Assembly: GCF_002949795.1 (NCBI RefSeq)
Contig: NZ_CP026692.1
Span: 6,959,001-7,023,000, forward strand
Origin: Nostoc sp. 'Lobaria pulmonaria (5183) cyanobiont'
GTDB taxonomy: Bacteria > Cyanobacteriota > Cyanobacteriia > Cyanobacteriales > Nostocaceae
DNA length: 64,000 nt
Direction: 5' to 3'
In this document: in pieces, positions 34,808 through 41,408 of the stretch
How positions within the stretch are numbered: the stretch's first letter is position 1
How the letters are laid out: every line of letters begins with the position of its first letter
Made by a program: the position numbers and the translations under genes
Notes under the pieces: generated by a model
The model's database searches: none
What the model was told of the DNA's origin: nothing
Seen by the model: only the letters and a program-made list of their open reading frames with translations

Positions 34808-35754
34808 TTATTGTTGGTTTAACCAAGTTTCTAAATCAGCGACGCTAGAAAAGTCTAATAACGCTTCTCCTAAATTCTCTAATTGTTCAATTGATAAACC
34901 TTGAACTCGCTCGATTAATGATGCATCAATCTCACTAATACGGCGATTGAGTTGACGTAGAACTAGACGTTGTTCTCCTTGTTTATTTCCTTCTTGTATA
35001 GCTTGTTCTCTGTCTCTTTGATAAAGTGGTTCTAATCGCATAATTAACTCCTTATCATCTGCTTCTAATTCTTGATTTACTCTCAAGTTTTCGCGCAAAT
35101 TGTAAACTAATTCAAGAGTTGCTTTTTGGTATGGATAATCTAATGGTAACGTTTGCAACTCGATAATTGCCTGTGACTGCACACTTCCCCTTCCTAAAAG
35201 CCTCAACCATAACGTTTCTGGTGTTTGGGGTAGTTGGTGTATCGCTACAATTGCTGTTCGCAAGGCATCTGGCAGAAAATGCACTCCTGATAACCAACCT
35301 GCTTTTTGCATAGTTCCAAAGCTAGACAATCTAGTTTCAGATATGGTTGGAGTAAGAACCCACAATTGGGGAATTTCTGAGTCCTGAAGTTTGATTTTAT
35401 TGGCTTTAGCTTCTCGTCGCAGGAGAGCCTTGATTTCTAATAATTTGAGAATACAGTCGCATATTTCATCGGTAGAAGCTGGATTGCGGTATGGTGAGCC
35501 AGCGCGGTCTTGGGGGTTTCCCCCATGAGCGACTGGCGAACCCGTAAGGGTTCTATAATTGCAGGATGTTCTGCAAGTCTTCCTAACAAACCCAGTACTT
35601 GTAAATTAGAGTTTTGCTGTTTGGCAGGAGTGAATAAAACATCTATTTCTTTAATCTCTCCTGCAACTTTTTCTGATGCTTTGACTTCTCCGTAATCTTT
35701 TAGTAATTCTTCTAGATAGTCTTTGGCAAATTTATCATGTATAAACCGGGTCAT
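34808..35754 (-). pseudogene. Rpn-family (PD-(D/E)XK) nuclease gene split by a 52-bp insertion
   Basis: The N-terminus (from 35754) encodes 'RFIHDKFAKDYLEELLKDYG' and 'EIKEIDVLFTP', typical of Rpn recombination-promoting or DUF4351 proteins. At about 35544-35493 a palindrome-rich segment interrupts the frame after 'AIIEPLR'. Directly beyond it, in another frame, the expected sequence resumes ('YRNPASTDEICDCILKLLEI', 'KLQDSEIPQLWVLTPT') and runs to a C-terminal DUF4351-like region ('QLNRRISEIDASL', 'EALLDFSSVADLETWLNQ') ending at 34808. Removing the insert would restore one frame of about 300 codons, so it is an interrupted gene. Confidence 0.82.
35493..35544. mobile_element. Palindromic miniature element inserted in the Rpn gene
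   Basis: The core hairpin is TGGGGG-TTT-CCCCCA (35511-35525), enclosed by GCCAG (35498-35502) and CTGGC (35533-35537). It sits exactly at the point where the Rpn reading frame is broken. It has the size and form of the small palindromic repeats scattered in Nostocales genomes. Confidence 0.7.
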
Positions 35755-35831
35755 TCAATTTTCAAATTGCGGAAGTTCTGGGTTAATGCAAAGTTTTATT
35801 ATATAGCAGTCCTGAATCATTCGTGAGACAA

Positions 35832-35867
35832 TAGATCCCCGACAACTTTTATGAAGTCGGGGATCTA
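35832..35867. repeat. 12-bp stem hairpin
   Basis: TAGATCCCCGAC and GTCGGGGATCTA are perfect inverses around a 12-base loop. It lies between the hypothetical gene at 35970 and the Rpn gene, both on the minus strand. No T-run follows on either strand. Confidence 0.5.
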
Positions 35868-35969
35868 GACACCTGGAATTTTCACAGATACCATTTTAAA
35901 AAAGTTAAAAGCAGATTATATAAGCCTTTTGACTTTTGATTTTTGACTTTTGACTTCCGCCTAGCGGTA

Positions 35970-36365
35970 CTAGGCGGTTATTGCATTTTCATCTGATGTT
36001 TTATCTGTGTTAGATTTCAAGCGTGTCAATCTACTTTTACGAATACGTTCGCTGTCTCGAACGCCACCTGCAAGTTCATATTCATTGCTGTTTTTGCCGT
36101 ACTTGAAACCAACCCCAGTCAGCATTTTGTCTGAAACCTGACTTAAGGTTTTTTCCATCTCATCCAGCTTTTTTCTAGAAGAGTCAATTATAGCTATAGC
36201 AGCGTTATAATCATCAAGCATATCGTGAAACTGCTCTATTAATTGAGTCAGGTTTTGCAAGTTGTAAGTATTATCAAAATTGATATTTGGATCGATAGCT
36301 TTCAATCCGGCAACTCTAAACTCAGCTTTTTCTAGAATCCGGGAACTACGTTTTCTTCGAGACAT
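35970..36365 (-). CDS. Conserved cyanobacterial coiled-coil protein
   Basis: 131 aa. It has a basic N-terminus ('MSRRKRSSRILEKAEFRVAG'), a central long helix with heptad pattern ('IEQFHDMLDDYNAAIAIID', 'RKKLDEMEKTLSQVSDKML'), then 'GVGFKYGKNSNEYELAGGV', 'RDSERIRKSRLTRLK'. This pattern recurs in cyanobacterial genomes as an unnamed family. It has a good ribosome binding site (AAAGGTGT). The hairpin CCGCCTAG-CGGTA-CTAGGCGG at 35957-35977 spans the stop codon. Function unknown. Confidence 0.75.
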   Translation of the reverse strand: MSRRKRSSRILEKAEFRVAGLKAIDPNINFDNTYNLQNLTQLIEQFHDMLDDYNAAIAIIDSSRKKLDEMEKTLSQVSDKMLTGVGFKYGKNSNEYELAGGVRDSERIRKSRLTRLKSNTDKTSDENAITA

Positions 36366-36701
36366 AAATTTACACCTTTAAAAGCTTTACAAAGCTATTT
36401 TGCCTCAATTAACCTGTATTCTAGTTCAGCAAAAAGCGCATTTTTTTTAGCAAAACTTTTTATCTATATCCGTGATTTCTCGTAATTTCATTACCAAAGG
36501 CATTTTTAGCAAAATAATATTATGTTTAAGTTGCACGAAAACTACAATGTTGTTGTATGAGCGATGCCTACGGCGGTAAACTACGCACTTTTACTTCTAT
36601 AGCGGTTCTAGTTTGGATGCAATACACAATAGGGCACAGAAAAAGCTCATTGGTGTCAACTTAACGTGAAACCCTTGTCAAGACGTGAAATTGAGTTCAT
36701 T

Positions 36702-36846
36702 AGACCTCTTGCACAAATGCAAAATTTGCCCTCATCCCCCAACCCCTTCTCCCAATTTTGGGAGAAGGGGAGCCAAATTCTAAGTCCCTCTCCCAAGCTT
36801 GGGAGAGGGATTTAGGGTGAGTGTTTTTGATTCATGCAAGAAGTCT
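36702..36846. mobile_element. MITE-like element 1 (145 bp)
   Basis: Bounded by AGACCTCTTGCA (36702-36713) and its inverse with one mismatch (36835-36846). Inside are two strong hairpins: CCCCTTCTCCCAA with its complement (36743-36770), and a 26-bp perfect palindrome (36785-36810). There is no coding capacity. No convincing target duplication longer than 3 bp is seen. Confidence 0.6.
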
Positions 36847-36925
36847 ATTCACTTACCATTACTTATCGCGTCACCCTACCCCGGTTTTGGCTTTAGACAA
36901 AACCGCCCCTCCCCTTGGTAAGGTA

Positions 36926-37202
36926 AAACTACGGTGTATACACAAGTCTGAAATAGTTTACTCACTGAGTTTTCGTGTCAGTTTTACCCCACCCTAACCC
37001 TCCCCGTATGTATTGGGGAGGGAACCGGAAATCTTATTTCCCCCCTTTATAATGGGGGATTAAGGGGGGTAATACCAATTCAAAATTCAAAATTCAAAAT
37101 TCAAAATTAAGAAAGCCAGACAGAACAAAGGTATGTCCGTATGTATCTGTTGCATTCTTTTTTCAAATTGGGGTAATTCGACTTTTGTATACACTGTAGT
37201 TT
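36926..37202. mobile_element. MITE-like element 2 (277 bp) with terminal inverted and flanking direct repeats
   Basis: The terminal inverted repeats are 23 bp with 21 matches (core AAACTACNGTGTATACA). The direct repeat GGTAAGG flanks the element at 36917-36923 and 37203-37209, extended as TTGGTAAGG on both sides. Inside are two hairpins and four copies of the heptamer CAAAATT (about 37079-37108). No transposase is encoded, so it would be mobilised in trans. Confidence 0.7.
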
Positions 37203-37340
37203 GGTAAGGGGAAGGATTGGGGATGCGGTAAAACGTATATTGGGTAAACATTTCAGCTTAAGTTGACACTTATGAGCATTGCTGTGCTCCTACAAATGGT
37301 CTGTATTCCATGCAATTGAGAAGCGCTATGAGCGATCGCT

Positions 37341-37508
37341 GTAACCTTAAGGCTTAATGTTCTAGCTCTAAGGCTTCATGTTGTAACCTTAAGGCTTCAT
37401 GTTCTAGCTTTAAGGGTTAATGTTGTAACCTTAAGGCTTCAGGTTCTAGCTTTAAGGGTTAATGTTGTAACCTTAAGACTTAATGTTATAACTTTAAGAG
37501 TTAACCTT
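37341..37508 (+). repeat. 21-bp tandem array, eight units, alternating A/B types
   Basis: Eight consecutive 21-bp units run without gaps, alternating GTAACCTTAAGGCTTMATGTT-like (A) and CTAGCTTTAAGGGTTAATGT-like (B), so the higher-order period is 42 bp. Units 7-8 are more diverged. It is not a CRISPR: there are no unique spacers. A short piece of the array and its tail recur at about 40297-40354. Confidence 0.85.
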
Positions 37509-37567
37509 GTAACATTGATGACCAAAGTTTCTTGGTGAGTGCAATCATCGCTACAGCCCCGTTGGGG

Positions 37568-37595
37568 AAGTCAAAAGTCAAAAGTCAAAAGTCAA
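37568..37595 (+). repeat. Left inverted heptamer array (AAGTCAA)4
   Basis: Four perfect copies. Their exact inverse, (TTGACTT)4, lies at 37999-38026, so the two arrays form 28-bp inverted repeats around the four-helix-bundle gene. Confidence 0.85.
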
Positions 37596-37628
37596 AAATA
37601 ATAATTGAGTTTTGGTATACTTTTTAAT

Positions 37629-37994
37629 ATGAGTAATCATATCCCAATTCCTGATAGAGCTTTTGAATTCGCTGTCAGAATAACCAAAATTTGTTCTTAT
37701 TTAGATAAACAACCAGGAACACCAAGATTATTAGCTGCTCAGTTATTTAGATCAGGGACATCAATTGGTGCAAATATTGAAGAATCTCAGTCTGCTGAAA
37801 GTGATAGGGATTTTATTAGCAAGCAATCAATAGCTCTGAAAGAAGCAAAAGAAACAAAATACTGGTTGAGGCTATTAATTAAATCAGATATGATGACTCC
37901 GGGACAAGTAGAAAAGCTTTTAGATGAGTGTGAACAATTAATTAAAATTATTGCCAAATCAATTGTAACGACTAAAGGAAAGCTAGGGAAATAA
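37629..37994 (+). CDS. Four-helix-bundle protein (23S rRNA intervening-sequence/S23 family)
   Basis: 121 aa from ATG 37629 (a TTG eight codons earlier lies next to the heptamer array and is unlikely). Family sequence: 'LLAAQLFRSGTSIGANIEES', 'SAESDRDFISKQSIALKEAK', 'ETKYWLRLLIKSDMM'. Members assemble as homopentamers and were first found in intervening sequences of 23S rRNA genes; their role is unknown. This copy is not in an rRNA gene but sits between inverted heptamer arrays, which suggests movement as a cassette. Confidence 0.92.
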   Translation: MSNHIPIPDRAFEFAVRITKICSYLDKQPGTPRLLAAQLFRSGTSIGANIEESQSAESDRDFISKQSIALKEAKETKYWLRLLIKSDMMTPGQVEKLLDECEQLIKIIAKSIVTTKGKLGK

Positions 37995-37998
37995 ATCT

Positions 37999-38026
37999 TT
38001 GACTTTTGACTTTTGACTTTTGACTT
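37999..38026 (+). repeat. Right inverted heptamer array (TTGACTT)4
   Basis: Four perfect copies, the inverse of those at 37568-37595. The same type of sequence (TTTTGACTTTTGACTTCC) also occurs alone at about 35940-35958. Confidence 0.85.
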
Positions 38027-38030
38027 CCCG

Positions 38031-39014
38031 TCAGGGCGTGTTACAGTTTACAAGTCTCGATGCGAGAGAAGACACAGAAAAACCGATCCCGGACCGACCC
38101 GCCGGGAGGTGTCCTCTGGGGGAGGCTGTATCATAAATTACGTCAGAGTAATTAATCCAATTGCTAACAACAAAAAAATTCCTTTTCACTCTCCACCCCA
38201 CGCGATCGCCAAACTTCTCCCAGACTTTTTCGTAATACTTGCCGTCAGCTTTACCGCCAACGCTCAAGTAAATTTCCTTCTGGACGCTGAAGCCAAAGTG
38301 TCCATTGCTGTATTTTACCCACAAGCGGTCAATTGTGCGTAAGTCAGTGCAAGGAAAATTTAACAGTTCGTCATTGGTGAAGTAGTCGCCTTCTTCTTTA
38401 CCGACAGCCTGAATCATCACCCGATAGGTTTCTTCGTCGGCTTCCTTCCAGTTTTTTGCTGCTAGTAGGTCGCGTAGTTTAGTGTAGTCTATGCCTTTTT
38501 CTGAGGATAGGTCATCTGTTTGATGTGGTGGCTTCGGAGTAGTTTCTGGTGGTTTTGAGGGTCTTTCAAATACTGGAGGATGAATAATAGTTTGTGTTCC
38601 TGGCTTTATGCCAGTGATACCCCAAATCAACCGTTCCATAGGATCAGGATCTTGGTGTCGAAAATCTACCCACTGAAAGCTTCTCATAAATCTCGGAACT
38701 TCATTGATGAGATGATCAGGGCAACCAGGAAGAATAACTAAGCCCATGCGTATTTTTCGCTTGGCAAACTCAACCAGAAACTCTTTCATTTCAATATCTG
38801 CCCACGGACCTACGCCAGAGGAACCGATAAATACGGCTGCTGCTTTGATTTGAAAAATAATTTCGTCTAGTTGGTCTTGCCAAGGACGAAAAGGCTCAAA
38901 GTCATACTTATCTAACCAGGCATATATTCCTGTCTGCAATAGCTGTGTTCTGATTTCTTCTACTTGTGCCTTTTCTTGGCTATTGTGGCAAAGAAACACA
39001 TCAAACTGTTCCAC
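38031..39014 (-). CDS. TIR-GUN4 fusion protein
   Basis: 327 aa. Residues 4-130 are a TIR domain ('FDVFLCHNSQEKAQVEEIR', 'AWLDKYDFEPFRPWQDQL', 'AAAVFIGSSGVGPWADIEM'), with Glu75 the best candidate for the NADase catalytic residue. A Pro/Thr-rich linker (about 140-172) leads to a GUN4 domain (about 173-305: 'YTKLRDLLAAKNWKEADEET', 'FPCTDLRTIDRLWVKYSNG', 'HFGFSVQKEIYL'). GUN4 normally binds porphyrins or bilins and stimulates Mg-chelatase. The fusion suggests a sensor-effector protein in which GUN4 controls a TIR enzyme or scaffold. It follows the small gene 39018-39515 by 3 bp, so the two are surely co-transcribed. The last 22 aa after 'RGHLPA' are atypical and may be repeat-derived. Confidence 0.9.
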   Translation of the reverse strand: MEQFDVFLCHNSQEKAQVEEIRTQLLQTGIYAWLDKYDFEPFRPWQDQLDEIIFQIKAAAVFIGSSGVGPWADIEMKEFLVEFAKRKIRMGLVILPGCPDHLINEVPRFMRSFQWVDFRHQDPDPMERLIWGITGIKPGTQTIIHPPVFERPSKPPETTPKPPHQTDDLSSEKGIDYTKLRDLLAAKNWKEADEETYRVMIQAVGKEEGDYFTNDELLNFPCTDLRTIDRLWVKYSNGHFGFSVQKEIYLSVGGKADGKYYEKVWEKFGDRVGWRVKRNFFVVSNWINYSDVIYDTASPRGHLPAGRSGIGFSVSSLASRLVNCNTP

Positions 39015-39017
39015 TTA

Positions 39018-39515
39018 TCACTCTCCCACGCCTGCAATTTTTGCCAAAGCCTTCGCGTAATCTTCCAACCCACCTCGCAAAGCTTCCAACTCACTTCGTA
39101 ACTTGGGTTCCTCCGACCAACTTTGCTCATGTTCCTTGGGACTCACCCCTACAGGTCGTCTAGCTTCCCACGCTTGCAACAACGGATGCCATTTAGCCAA
39201 AAACGGCCTTAACCCATTATTCAACACTGCGATCGCAATTCCCCCCACTGAATCACGAGCAGCACCCACATCCGGCCCGGCAGCTTTGAGAACTTCGCGG
39301 GTTGTACCAAATAAACTATAAAGAGAGTTCATCGCTTCTCGTACCAAACCCTGGTCAACTTCCAAAGGTTGTACAGCAATGCGTGTCACCAATTCCACAT
39401 AAAGCGACCAAGCCGCCTTCTTTTGTGTGGTGTCAACTTTCCAAGACATTGAACCAATGCCAAAAGGCAGACTTACAGATACAGTCTCTAAAGAAACGCG
39501 ATCACGCATATTCAT
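39018..39515 (-). CDS. Small helical partner of TIR-GUN4, unknown function
   Basis: 165 aa from ATG 39515 (ATG 39509 is equally possible; a TTG at 39524 is less likely). I recognise no named domain. The N-terminus 'MRDRVSLETVSVSLPFGIGS' is followed by Trp-containing helices ('VDTTQKKAAWSLYVELVTRI'), a central 'AREAMNSLYSLFGTTREVL'-like helical region and a Glu-rich C-terminal coiled coil. It is directly upstream of the TIR-GUN4 gene with a 3-bp gap. The first 44 codons are duplicated at 40361-40494. It may be a regulator, adaptor or immunity partner of the TIR protein; this is inference from context. Confidence 0.7.
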   Translation of the reverse strand: MNMRDRVSLETVSVSLPFGIGSMSWKVDTTQKKAAWSLYVELVTRIAVQPLEVDQGLVREAMNSLYSLFGTTREVLKAAGPDVGAARDSVGGIAIAVLNNGLRPFLAKWHPLLQAWEARRPVGVSPKEHEQSWSEEPKLRSELEALRGGLEDYAKALAKIAGVGE

Positions 39516-39672
39516 AGTAAGCAAATTTAACTAATTTATTTGGGTTTATTATAGTAAAATTGCTCATCATAGTTGCAAAATCAGCCTTAAATCATATTGT
39601 CGCAGCAACGGGCGCGATCGCACCCTGGATTGATCAATGATAATGGGATCGGGCGTTTGGGAAAATTTCAAC

Positions 39673-40011
39673 ATGGAAGTTCAACCAAAAGAAATCAGGA
39701 ATTATTTAAGATTTGATGGTATAGATATTTTTTCTGAGTGGTTTGACTCTCTGCGGGATAGAAAAGTAAAGGCTAAAATCAGAGCAAGGCTTGACCGAGT
39801 AGAGGATGGTAATTTAGGTGATTCTAAATCAGTTGGTGATGGTGTTTTTGAACTCAGAATAGACTATAGTTCTGGCTACCGCATATACTTTGGGCAGGAA
39901 GGGTCAACAATTATTATTCTTTTGTGTGGTGGCGATAAAAGCACTCAAGATAAAGATATTGCTAAAGCCAAGGAATATTGGAAAGACTACAGGAGTAGGG
40001 ATGATGCCTAG
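39673..40011 (+). CDS. RelE/ParE-family (HigB-like) toxin
   Basis: 112 aa from ATG 39673. Family pattern: 'EIFSEW'-like start ('GIDIFSEWFDSLRDRKVKAK'), 'RARLDRVEDGNLGDSKSVGD', 'GVFELRIDYSSGYRIYFGQ', 'IILLCGGDKSTQDKDIAKAK', as in addiction-module killer proteins. These are ribosome-dependent mRNA interferases. The gene order toxin-antitoxin is the HigBA order. It overlaps the antitoxin start by 11 bp. Confidence 0.88.
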   Translation: MEVQPKEIRNYLRFDGIDIFSEWFDSLRDRKVKAKIRARLDRVEDGNLGDSKSVGDGVFELRIDYSSGYRIYFGQEGSTIIILLCGGDKSTQDKDIAKAKEYWKDYRSRDDA

Positions 40012-40297
40012 AAGTACAAGCTATCACGAAAAACTGATACAAGACCTTCAAGATCCCCTAGAAGCAGCAGCTTATATTGAAGTTGTTTTAGAAGAAGGCG
40101 ACGCTAAAATGTTAAGTAAGGCACTGAAAAATATCATAGAAGCGCGTGGTGGAGTTGACCGGCTTTCTGCACAAGTCAAGGAACTCTACAATAAACTTGA
40201 CCAAATGCTATTAGAGAAAGGCGAAATTGAGTTTTACAGTCTAAATTCTTTGTTGGATGCTTTAGGATTACACTTAGCAGTAACAGTAAAGCCGTAA
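40001..40297 (+). CDS. HigA-like antitoxin
   Basis: 98 aa. AGGAG (39991-39995) precedes two tandem ATGs at 40001 and 40004. The region 'YHEKLIQDLQDPLEAAAYIE' and 'DAKMLSKALKNIIEARGGVD' matches the addiction-module antidote family that partners RelE-like killers; the HTH is weakly visible in the centre ('LSKALKNIIEARGG'). It would bind the toxin and repress the operon. Confidence 0.85.
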   Translation: MMPRSTSYHEKLIQDLQDPLEAAAYIEVVLEEGDAKMLSKALKNIIEARGGVDRLSAQVKELYNKLDQMLLEKGEIEFYSLNSLLDALGLHLAVTVKP

Positions 40298-40354
40298 GCT
40301 TAATGTTGTAACCTTAATCACCAAAGTCTGTTGGTGAGTCCAATCATCGCTACA
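40297..40354 (+). repeat. Copy of the 21-bp array end and its tail
   Basis: TTAATGTTGTAACCTTAA and the following TTGGTGAGTCCAATCATCGC repeat the end of the array and its tail at 37490-37551, with a few differences. It is fused directly to a copy of the partner-gene 5' end. Confidence 0.7.
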
Positions 40355-40360
40355 TAATGC

Positions 40361-40494
40361 GCGTCACCAATTCCACATAAAGCGACCAAGCCGCCTTCTT
40401 TTGTGTGGTGTCAACTTTCCAAGACATCGAACCAATGCCAAAAGGCAGACTTACAGATACAGTCTCTAAAGAAACGCGATCGCGCATATATATT
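40361..40494 (-). pseudogene. Duplicated 5' fragment of the TIR-GUN4 partner gene
   Basis: This segment repeats 39381-39515 with few changes and encodes 'MRDRVSLETVSVSLPFGIGS' to '...YVELVTRI' on the minus strand before homology ends. It contains only the first 44 or so codons, so it is a non-functional duplicate. The upstream flank (to about 40513) is also duplicated, so it may carry the promoter too. Confidence 0.85.
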
Positions 40495-40673
40495 TATAGT
40501 AAATTTAACTAATAATTCTAATTATAGTAATTAATGTTACTAGTCTAAAAATTGTTCAGAATTAGTGACTATAATCTCAGTATTTAACCTAAACTTTTAT
40601 GCTAGTATCTAGATATTTTTAACTAATTCAGATAGAATAATAAATTTGTTCGTTGCATCACCTGACTTTGTAT

Positions 40674-40991
40674 ATGCCCAAAACTTACACCGTAGAAATT
40701 AATCATCAAGGCGAAATTCATACCTTGCAAGTTCCTGAAAATGAAACAATCTTATCAGTTGCCGATGCTGCTGGTTTGGAACTGCCAAGTTCTTGTAATG
40801 CAGGTGTTTGCACAACTTGCGCCGGTCAAATAAGTGAGGGAACTGTGGATCAAACGGATGGCATGGGCGTTAGTCCAGATTTGCAAAAGCAAGGTTACGT
40901 ATTGCTTTGTGTTGCCAAACCCCTTTCTGATTTGAAACTTGAGACAGAAAAGGAAGACATCGTTTATCAGTTGCAATTTGGGAAAGACTAA
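40674..40991 (+). CDS. Plant-type 2Fe-2S ferredoxin
   Basis: 105 aa from ATG 40674 (the earlier in-frame start is TTG 40653). Cluster ligands are in 'SSCNAGVCTTCAGQ' (CX4CX2C) and 'YVLLCVAKP'. It differs from bulk photosynthetic PetF in its loop ('GTVDQTDGMGVSPDLQKQ'), so it may be a minor isoform. It is an electron carrier in the cytosol. There is no operon partner of known redox function. Confidence 0.92.
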   Translation: MPKTYTVEINHQGEIHTLQVPENETILSVADAAGLELPSSCNAGVCTTCAGQISEGTVDQTDGMGVSPDLQKQGYVLLCVAKPLSDLKLETEKEDIVYQLQFGKD

Positions 40992-41133
40992 TAATCAGTA
41001 AACAGTTATCAGTATACTGATTTATTATTGATAACTGTTCGCTTGGATTACCAAAAGTTATAAATAATATAAGTATTTACTAGCAACTGATATCAGCTAT
41101 TCTAGAAATTACAAATAAACAGGATTTACCAAA

Positions 41134-41313
41134 ATGACGACTCATTTTATTACCGCAGAAATTGATTTACAAGAAACTCCCGCAGAATTATTAGAAGCAA
41201 TTGAAACAGAGTTGAAGAAACAAGGGGAACCCCTTCGTTGGGCAATTACTTCTGTGGACGTTGACGAACAAAAAGCTACAGTTGAAGCCGTGGTGACTAC
41301 ACTTAAGAGTTAG
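41134..41313 (+). CDS. Small acidic cyanobacterial protein
   Basis: 59 aa with an ATG start; AGGAT precedes by 9 bp. Sequence: 'MTTHFITAEIDLQETPAELL', 'EAIETELKKQGEPLRWAITS', then 'VDVDEQKATVEAVVTTLKS'. The length, good codon use and beta-alpha-beta-like pattern suggest a real, conserved small protein. Function unknown. Confidence 0.75.
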   Translation: MTTHFITAEIDLQETPAELLEAIETELKKQGEPLRWAITSVDVDEQKATVEAVVTTLKS

Positions 41314-41316
41314 GAG

Positions 41317-41336
41317 AGACGCGATTAATCGCGTCT
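41317..41336. repeat. 20-bp perfect palindrome
   Basis: AGACGCGATTAATCGCGTCT, just after the small acidic gene. It is of a type of interspersed palindrome common in Nostocales and may end transcription, though no T-run follows. Confidence 0.6.
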
Positions 41337-41408
41337 GTACAGGAGTTAGTATTTGATGGCTTGTGATTCATAAACTCATCATTCATAACTCAGCACTCAT
41401 AACTTAAG

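Larger units (their letters stand above)
36366..37628. other. 1.2-kb repeat-rich non-coding region
   Basis: No gene is recognised. In order it contains a diverged GGCTACGCC-family repeat (36561-36586), a GTGTCAACTTAA copy (36653-36664), two MITE-like elements (36702-36846 and 36926-37202), an inverted GTGTCAACTTAA copy (37258-37269), a 21-bp tandem array (37341-37508), and a heptamer array (37568-37595). Confidence 0.75.

Noticed and set aside
37341..37508. CRISPR array
   Set aside because: Units are contiguous with no unique spacers and no cas genes are near; it is a simple minisatellite-like array.
38013..38342. Plus-strand frame antisense to the TIR-GUN4 C-terminus
   Set aside because: Composition and start are typical of a shadow frame; the opposite strand has clear GUN4 coding.
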